Under the pieces are notes generated by a model that was given only the letters and a program-made list of their open reading frames with translations, did not search any database and was not told the DNA's origin. The position numbers and the translations under genes are program-made. Below are positions 13,816 to 19,154 of a stretch of 19,154 nucleotides of DNA, one piece after another. The stretch covers positions 1-19,154 of the forward strand of contig CALMJB010000109.1 of the NCBI GenBank assembly GCA_937864205.1, in the 5' to 3' direction. How positions within the stretch are numbered: position 1 is the first letter of the stretch; the number at the start of each line of letters is the position of its first letter. Origin of the DNA: an uncultured Actinomycetes bacterium (lineage in GTDB: Bacteria > Actinomycetota > Actinomycetes > Nanopelagicales > Nanopelagicaceae).

Positions 13816-14909
13816 TTCGCCGAACTAATCTTTAAATACTCAGGTTTCACCTGGGTTTCGATAATGGCCAATCTTTCTTCAAATGGAATGAAGGCGCTCT
13901 TTAGAGCATTGACTGTGACGCGTTGTAAATCTAGAAATGTCCATCCAAAAGATTTCACACATTGATTCATTTCATGTGTCATTGAAGTTCGACTCATCAA
14001 GCGATTATCGGTATTTAATGTAACTCTAAATCGTAACTTTGCCAGCGTGCCAATTGGATGTTCTTTATAAGTTTTAGCAGCGCCGGTTTGTAAGTTTGAT
14101 GTTGGACAAAGTTCTAACGGAATTCTGCGATCGCGCACATAAGAGGAAAGCCGACCAAGTTTGGGCGGATTTACTTTAAAATCTATGTCATCAATGATTC
14201 GCACCCCGTGGCCGATACGTTCTGTGCCACATCGTTGAATTGCTTCCCATATTGATGGCAGGCCATACGCCTCGCCGGCATGAATTGTGAAGTGAGCATT
14301 TTCTTTTCTTAAATATTCAAAAGTTTCCAGTTGATTTGTTGGTGGGAATCCATCTTCTGGACCGGCAATATCAAATCCAACAACACGCTGGTCGCGATAC
14401 TTAACAACTTTCTCAGCAACTAATTGTGCATTCTGATTTTGTCTTAAAGCACAGAGCAATGATTCAACTCGAATTATCTTGCCGAGTTTCTTAGCTTCTG
14501 CTTCGCCTTGTCGATAACCCTCATTGGTTGCTTCAATAACTTGATCGATTGATAAACCTTTTTCGGTAAATAACTCAGGCGCGCCACGTATTTCGGCGTA
14601 AACCACATTCTCATTTGCTAAATCAATCACCGCTTCTCGAGCTACTCGAGCGATTGCCGATTTAGTTTGCATTACTGCGATAGTGTGCGAAAAAGTCTCT
14701 AAATATCTAACCAATGAACCAGAGTTACACGATTCCTCAAACCAATCTGCCAATTTGGTTGGATCATTTGTCGGTAATTTGTCGTAACCAACCTCGTTAG
14801 CTAATTCAATAATTGTCGCCGGGCGTAATCCGCCATCTAAGTGATCATGTAACACCGCTTTTGGAACAAGTTTTATTTGTTCGGCAGTGGGAACTTTATT
14901 TAGGGACAT
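13812..14909 (-). CDS. add: Adenosine deaminase
   Basis: This zinc enzyme turns (deoxy)adenosine into (deoxy)inosine, feeding purine nucleoside phosphorylase. It has 365 residues. Zinc ligands H21 and H23 lie in VLHDHLDGGLRP; HAGEAYG holds the third histidine and the catalytic glutamate. GHGVRI and LELCPTSNLQTG follow. The last metal motif reads LNTDNRLMS: the first aspartate is kept, but the second residue of the usual TDD is Asn, a form I recall from actinobacterial enzymes. The ATG overlaps the deoA stop by one base (TAATG), so it is translated by reinitiation at the end of cdd-deoA-add. Its TAG stop shares the palindrome CTAG with the TAG of the convergent ALDH paralogue. Confidence 0.95.
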   Translation of the reverse strand: MSLNKVPTAEQIKLVPKAVLHDHLDGGLRPATIIELANEVGYDKLPTNDPTKLADWFEESCNSGSLVRYLETFSHTIAVMQTKSAIARVAREAVIDLANENVVYAEIRGAPELFTEKGLSIDQVIEATNEGYRQGEAEAKKLGKIIRVESLLCALRQNQNAQLVAEKVVKYRDQRVVGFDIAGPEDGFPPTNQLETFEYLRKENAHFTIHAGEAYGLPSIWEAIQRCGTERIGHGVRIIDDIDFKVNPPKLGRLSSYVRDRRIPLELCPTSNLQTGAAKTYKEHPIGTLAKLRFRVTLNTDNRLMSRTSMTHEMNQCVKSFGWTFLDLQRVTVNALKSAFIPFEERLAIIETQVKPEYLKISSAN

Positions 14910-16210
14910 TAACTCTCAATTCGATCGATTACTAATGGTAATCGTTTGACTGAAGGTTCACTTTTTTCAGAGCCGATTTCCACCGCTTTATCTAATTGCG
15001 CCTGCGCTCTTTCAAAACGCTCAGCTTCATCGGTATGTAATGTAAAAAGCGGTGCACCTTTTGTGATTGCTTCCCCAGGCTTGGCATGAATTTCAATTCC
15101 AGCCGCCGCTTGAACTTTTTCCCCTTGTTTAGCTCGACCCGCCCCTAATAACCAACTGGCCACACCGACTGAAAGCGCATTCATGCTTAACAATTTTCCA
15201 GATTCTTTCGCCAAAATTTGCATTTGATGTTTTGATTTTGGCAACTGCTGATTCAAATCGCCACCTTGCGCACTAACCATTTTTCGCCATACATCCATGG
15301 CTTGGCCATTTTTCAAAGCGCTTTCCGGTGATAATTTTGGTTTTACATTTGCTAGTTTCAACATCTCATCTGCTAAAACTAAAGTTAATTCCACAACATC
15401 GGCCGGACCGCCGCCGGAAAGCACTTCGATAGATTCTTCAACTTCTAAGGCATTTCCAATTTTCTTTCCCAATGGAACATCCATCGCGGTCACTAACGCC
15501 GAGATCTTTAATCCAGCACTTTTCCCAATTTGCACCATGGTTTTCGCTAATTCCCGTGCCTTTTCCGGTTGATCCATGAATGCACCATTTCCAGTTTTAA
15601 CATCTAGCACTAAAGCACCAGTTCCTTCTGCAATTTTCTTACTCATGATTGAAGAAGCAATCAATGGAATCGCGGGCACGGTGCCGGTGACATCTCGCAG
15701 GGCATAAAGTTTCTTATCAGCAGGTGCCAGCCCACTGCCAGCGGCACAAATTACTGCGCCACAATCTTGCAAAACTTTTAACATCTCATCATTTGATAAT
15801 GATGCGCGCCAACCTGGAATTGATTCCATCTTGTCTAATGTGCCACCAGTGTGCCCAAGTCCGCGGCCAGACAATTGTGGAATCGCAACTCCACAAGCTG
15901 CCACCAACGGTGCCAACGGCAATGTGATTTTGTCACCGACGCCGCCAGTTGAATGTTTATCAACCGTTGGCCTTGATAATTTTTGCCAATTCATTCGCTC
16001 GCCACTTGCGATCATGGCATTTGTCCAAGTGGATATTTCTCGCATATTCATGCCGTTTAAAAGAATTGCCATCAGCAATGCCGACATTTGTTCATCGGCG
16101 ATATTTCCATTTGTGTATTCGGCGATGGTCCATTTGATTTGTTCATCGGTGAGTTCATTTCGATCGCGCTTGCTGGCGATAACTTCAACTGCAGAAAACT
16201 TAGAACTCAT
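14909..16210 (-). CDS. deoA: Thymidine (pyrimidine nucleoside) phosphorylase
   Basis: It cleaves thymidine or deoxyuridine with phosphate to base and deoxyribose-1-phosphate. At 433 residues it has normal length. The N-terminal helical domain gives way to the phosphate site VDKHSTGGVGDK, the conserved MESIPGWRAS, and MSKKIAEGTGALVLDVKTGN. The C-terminal alpha/beta part carries AGIEIHAKPGEAITKGAPLF, the PYNP_C-type domain. A uridine-accepting pyrimidine phosphorylase (Pdp) is the alternative. It follows cdd with an 8-base gap, so deamination of deoxycytidine yields its substrate. Its start has no clear SD. Order cdd-deoA-add matches the mycobacterial cluster as I recall it. Confidence 0.95.
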   Translation of the reverse strand: MSSKFSAVEVIASKRDRNELTDEQIKWTIAEYTNGNIADEQMSALLMAILLNGMNMREISTWTNAMIASGERMNWQKLSRPTVDKHSTGGVGDKITLPLAPLVAACGVAIPQLSGRGLGHTGGTLDKMESIPGWRASLSNDEMLKVLQDCGAVICAAGSGLAPADKKLYALRDVTGTVPAIPLIASSIMSKKIAEGTGALVLDVKTGNGAFMDQPEKARELAKTMVQIGKSAGLKISALVTAMDVPLGKKIGNALEVEESIEVLSGGGPADVVELTLVLADEMLKLANVKPKLSPESALKNGQAMDVWRKMVSAQGGDLNQQLPKSKHQMQILAKESGKLLSMNALSVGVASWLLGAGRAKQGEKVQAAAGIEIHAKPGEAITKGAPLFTLHTDEAERFERAQAQLDKAVEIGSEKSEPSVKRLPLVIDRIES

Positions 16211-16218
16211 TTAAAAAT

Positions 16219-16608
16219 TTATTTTAAATCTGCTGGACCAAATGCCCAGGGCAGAAGTTTGGAAAGTTGTGTCGGACCATCTGGAGTCATAAACAGCATT
16301 TCATTTCCACCATGTTCAAATAACAATTGGCGACATCTGCCACATGGCGATAAGAAGTTGCCTTTCCCATCGACACAAACCACCGCCACTAGTCTGCCGC
16401 CGCCACTGGTATATAGATTTGAGACCAAGCCACATTCGGCGCACAGACCAACGCCATAACTGGCATTTTCAACATTGCAACCGGTGATGATTCGATTATC
16501 TGAAACCAGTGCCGCTACACCAACTGGGAATTTTGAATAAGGTGCATATGCTTTTTTCATCGCCGAAATTGCCGCTTGTTTGAGTTCTTCCCAATTAATT
16601 TGGTTCAC
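16219..16608 (-). CDS. cdd: Cytidine deaminase
   Basis: This small tetrameric zinc enzyme deaminates cytidine and deoxycytidine to (deoxy)uridine. At 129 residues it is the homotetramer form. The substrate motif is NVENASYGVGLCAECG, with the first zinc cysteine and catalytic glutamate in CAE. The other two zinc cysteines lie in SPCGRCRQLL. The N-terminal AYAPYSKFPVGVAAL is typical. The start is GTG, overlapping the upstream permease stop as GTGA, so it is coupled to the transporter. This links uptake directly to the first salvage step. Confidence 0.96.
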   Translation of the reverse strand: MNQINWEELKQAAISAMKKAYAPYSKFPVGVAALVSDNRIITGCNVENASYGVGLCAECGLVSNLYTSGGGRLVAVVCVDGKGNFLSPCGRCRQLLFEHGGNEMLFMTPDGPTQLSKLLPWAFGPADLK

Positions 16609-17864
16609 GAACCACCTCTTCGATATGGCACGCCATCAGCGGCCGGAGCTCTAACTCTGCCAACGAATCCGGTTACCGCAATTATTGTCGCAACGTATGG
16701 CACCATCAACATAAATGATGATGGAATAGATGTGCCGACAATTGAAAGCACACCTTGTAAATTATCGGCAAAACCAAAGAGTAAACATGCAAATAATGCG
16801 CCGATTGGTGACCACTTTCCAAAAATTAATGCCGCTAACGCAATAAAACCTTTACCGGCCGTCATTTCTTTACCAAATGCGCCAACCGCACCAACGGTAA
16901 AGAATGCACCGCCTAAACCAGCAACGGCACCAGCCAAAATCACATTTCTAAAGCGAATTCTGTTCACATCAATTCCAACTGTGTCAGCGGCAGCCGGATG
17001 TTCCCCCACTGCAATTGTCCGCAATCCCCACCTGGTTTTAAAGAGCGCATAATTTAGCCAAAAGATTCCGATATACATTAAGTAAACAATTAGGTTTTGA
17101 TCAAACAATATTGGACCAATTAATGGTAAATCTCCCAAGATTGGAATTTTGATATTTTTCAAAGTACCGCCATTGTTCCAAGTATTTTGATAGGGAATCA
17201 AGAGTTTCTTATAAAGGAAATTTGTTAAACCAATAACCAAGACATTTAGCACGAACCCAAGAACAACTTGATCTATCTGATATTTAACCGCAAACACTGC
17301 TAGTAAAAATCCAATTAAAGCGCCGGCAAATGGCGCTAGTGCTAAACCAAATAGCGGATTCTTCGTCAGGCTAGCCACGACTCCCGCGACAAATGCACCA
17401 GCTAGTAATTGACCTTCGATTGCGATGTTAATAACGCCAGAGCGCTCGCTAATTACACCGGCCATTGAGCCGAAAATTAGTGGCACCGCTAGCAATAGTG
17501 AACCTTGTAATAAACCCGTTAGTGGGATGAACTGCCCTTTTGCCGCCCACGAAATAAATGCCATCAATGTGATTACGCTCAACAAATAATCCAGGATTTT
17601 TCGGTGAATTTTTCGTTTTAGAACTGGGGTGATTAAAAGAATAGAAATCAGTATCGCTATTAAAGTTAGATTTTTAGCAAAACCAATTGAATCCACTTTA
17701 AAGGAATCAATAATTGACCATTCCTTCTGAAGTTTGATTCCAAATGTTGTGTGCAAATTTGGATTTGGTCCTGAATAAACCCAGAGGAAAATACCGGATA
17801 AAATTAAGAAAAAAACCCCATCTTTGCGTTCGCTGATCACTTTAATCTTCGCCATGTTAACCAT
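16605..17864 (-). CDS. Nucleoside ABC transporter permease (YufQ-like, BMP-type system)
   Basis: This 419-residue polytopic membrane protein belongs to the BPD_transp_2 family. The signature GVISERSGVINIAIEGQLLA lies about a third of the way in, followed by at least eight hydrophobic segments. The family is often about 300-320 residues long. The extra N-terminal 110 residues hold about three further hydrophobic segments, as in longer actinobacterial members. It pairs with the upstream permease as the two membrane subunits. Starts at 17864 (8 bases inside the upstream gene) and 17855 are both possible; neither has a strong SD. Adjacent cdd, deoA and add make nucleosides the likely cargo. Confidence 0.92.
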   Translation of the reverse strand: MVNMAKIKVISERKDGVFFLILSGIFLWVYSGPNPNLHTTFGIKLQKEWSIIDSFKVDSIGFAKNLTLIAILISILLITPVLKRKIHRKILDYLLSVITLMAFISWAAKGQFIPLTGLLQGSLLLAVPLIFGSMAGVISERSGVINIAIEGQLLAGAFVAGVVASLTKNPLFGLALAPFAGALIGFLLAVFAVKYQIDQVVLGFVLNVLVIGLTNFLYKKLLIPYQNTWNNGGTLKNIKIPILGDLPLIGPILFDQNLIVYLMYIGIFWLNYALFKTRWGLRTIAVGEHPAAADTVGIDVNRIRFRNVILAGAVAGLGGAFFTVGAVGAFGKEMTAGKGFIALAALIFGKWSPIGALFACLLFGFADNLQGVLSIVGTSIPSSFMLMVPYVATIIAVTGFVGRVRAPAADGVPYRRGGS

Positions 17865-19023
17865 TCCAGCCTTTAGCTTGAATCGTTTCAGATTCTCGCA
17901 CTGACTTAGTACGGAACACCGCTTTTACCAATGCGGGAGCAGCTACAAACAAAATAATCAATGCTTGAATAACTAGCACAATGTCTATTGGAGTTTGCGT
18001 CCGTGCTTGCATAGTTCTACTACCGGCTCGCAACATGGCAAACAAAAATGCAGCAAAAACAGTTCCGACTGGTTTTGCTCTTCCTAAAAGTGCAACTGTG
18101 ATGGCATCAAAACCAAATGAACCGGCAACACCAGTTGTTAGAGCGTATTCACCACCTAGAATATTTAATGAACCCCCTAGTCCGGCTAAGCCACCACATA
18201 CCGCCATCACCATGGTCATTACCATTAAAGATGAGATTCCGGCGGTCTTCGCTGCATTTGAATTTAAGCCAACCGCTCTGAATTTAAAGCCGTAAGTGGT
18301 TCTATTCAGTAAAACACTTATCAAATATGCAATTAACAAGGAAATTAAGATTCCTATGCTAATTCTAAAATCCTTACCGAATAACAAAGGTAACTTTGCT
18401 GATTCATTAATTGGCGGTGAGATTGGATCTAATCTGCCTTCTCGCAGAAATGTTTTAGTGCTCAAAAGCCAGAAAAGGAAATAAAGGGCAACATAATTCA
18501 ACATTATTGTGACTATAACCTCGTGTGCACCAGTTCGCGCTTTAAGAAATCCAACTAATCCTCCAAAAATGCCCGCCAAAACAAAAGAAGAAATCAAACA
18601 AATTAAGACATGTAATATTGCTGGAAATTCATACTTAAAACCTAGAAATGAAGTTAGAGTTGCACCGACGATAAATTGTCCCTGCGCCCCGATATTAAAT
18701 AACCCAGATCTGAATGCAAGTGTCACGGATAAACCAGTAAGTATTAACGGTGTCGCTACAACAAGAGTTTCCGACAACGGATAAAAACCTTGGATAAAAT
18801 TGTCTTTAACTTGATTGACATCAAAGATGGATCCTTGAAATAAAGCTAAATAAGCATTTAAAGATTCCCTAATGCCGTTGATGATAAACATGAATGGATT
18901 TCCAGAACCCTTCAAAAGGTTTAGATCGGAAAAAGCGATTAAAACACCGCCTACTGAGAACGCTAATAAGAACGACAGCGCCGGCAATTTTGCTAAAGCC
19001 AGAAGTTCTCGGAACTTTTTCAC
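17857..19023 (-). CDS. Nucleoside ABC transporter permease (YufP-like, BMP-type system)
   Basis: This is a 388-residue BPD_transp_2 permease. An N-terminal hydrophobic segment (about residues 15-35) is followed by a periplasm-facing stretch. The core then begins with VTLAFRSGLFNIGAQGQFIV, the family's glycine/asparagine signature. Some eight further hydrophobic segments follow. The C-terminus is basic and cytoplasmic. The start is GTG overlapping the ATPase stop as GTGA. It forms a hetero-pair with the downstream permease, driven by the ATPase at the right edge. The substrate-binding lipoprotein of such systems is not in the window and may lie further right. Confidence 0.92.
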   Translation of the reverse strand: MKKFRELLALAKLPALSFLLAFSVGGVLIAFSDLNLLKGSGNPFMFIINGIRESLNAYLALFQGSIFDVNQVKDNFIQGFYPLSETLVVATPLILTGLSVTLAFRSGLFNIGAQGQFIVGATLTSFLGFKYEFPAILHVLICLISSFVLAGIFGGLVGFLKARTGAHEVIVTIMLNYVALYFLFWLLSTKTFLREGRLDPISPPINESAKLPLLFGKDFRISIGILISLLIAYLISVLLNRTTYGFKFRAVGLNSNAAKTAGISSLMVMTMVMAVCGGLAGLGGSLNILGGEYALTTGVAGSFGFDAITVALLGRAKPVGTVFAAFLFAMLRAGSRTMQARTQTPIDIVLVIQALIILFVAAPALVKAVFRTKSVRESETIQAKGWNG

Positions 19024-19154
19024 TTTAGACCTGCCATAAGTTTGCCAATCTGGTTAGGAGCAGTGTCCGGTTTTACAATGTCAATAATCTCTCCTTTGTA
19101 CATAACAGCTATCCGATCGGCTAGTGCATAAATTTCATCAAGTTCGGTACTAAA
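19020..19154 (-). CDS. C-terminal end of nucleoside ABC transporter ATP-binding protein (YufO-like)
   Basis: The - strand frame from the right edge to TGA at 19020-19022 gives 44 residues. It starts STELDEIYALADRIAVMYKG and ends KLMAGLK. This is the end of the second nucleotide-binding domain of sugar/nucleoside importers of the RbsA/YufO type, just after the D-loop/H-loop strand, where such proteins read (I)STELDEI..LADRI.VM..G. The stop overlaps the permease GTG as GTGA. Walker motifs lie outside the window. Its position completes an importer with the two permeases. Confidence 0.9.
   Translation of the reverse strand, partial: FSTELDEIYALADRIAVMYKGEIIDIVKPDTAPNQIGKLMAGLK

Noticed and set aside
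15831..16214. 127-residue open frame on + opposite deoA
   Set aside because: It is a shadow of deoA codon use: no start signal, no recognisable protein, and deoA has every family motif.
1..19154. tRNA, rRNA, CRISPR, insertion sequences or phage genes
   Set aside because: I saw no repeat arrays, transposase motifs, tRNA-like TTCGA arms with matching stems, or rRNA segments. Nearly all sequence is accounted for by genes.

Overview
The window looks like a piece of a compact, low-GC actinobacterial genome. The low-GC freshwater lineage acI / Nanopelagicales is my best guess. Evidence: the short DUF3117 protein, the actinobacterial type of DapD, a LOG protein beside them, and an add-deoA-cdd order matching what I recall of Mycobacterium (Rv3313c-Rv3315c), with a phosphorylase next to a phosphohexomutase-family enzyme as in Rv3307-Rv3308. 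Genes are AT-rich and tightly packed, with 1-10 base overlaps. There are almost no Shine-Dalgarno sequences. No tRNA, rRNA, mobile element or CRISPR array is visible, and no stretch of more than about 130 bases lacks a gene. The lineage is inference.

Left part (1-4935): the 3' end of an unidentified + strand gene; DUF3117; a 65-residue orphan sigma region 4 protein; an SRPBCC protein; a LOG-type phosphoribohydrolase; dapD for lysine/diaminopimelate synthesis; a membrane-anchored family 2 glycosyltransferase; and an LCP cell-wall ligase. Next (5021-7385) come UDP-glucose dehydrogenase, a CoA-binding-fold protein and an unrecognised 218-residue protein. The glycosyltransferase, LCP protein and Ugd suggest envelope polysaccharide assembly.

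Right part (7402-19154): two converging nucleoside-use operons. The + operon is maf, purine nucleoside phosphorylase, a phosphomutase (probably acting on pentose phosphate), deoC, an aldehyde dehydrogenase and a catalytically dead half-length ALDH. The - operon is a BMP/YufOPQ-type nucleoside ABC transporter (ATPase end and two permeases), cdd, deoA and add. Together they would import nucleosides, deaminate adenosine and cytidine, release bases as pentose-1-phosphates, isomerise these to the 5-phosphates, split deoxyribose-5-phosphate into acetaldehyde and glyceraldehyde-3-phosphate, and oxidise acetaldehyde to acetate. The operons end in the same CTAG tetranucleotide.

Main points for a second look: (1) the two ALDH genes look like a split form of the two-domain ALDH16 enzyme, with the C-terminal oligomerisation strand absent from the full enzyme and present on the half enzyme; (2) most first-in-unit genes carry a TAnnnT box at the distance expected for leaderless transcription; (3) the 16-base gap between the unknown gene and maf holds one nearly symmetric 8-base element that can serve as -10 box on both strands.
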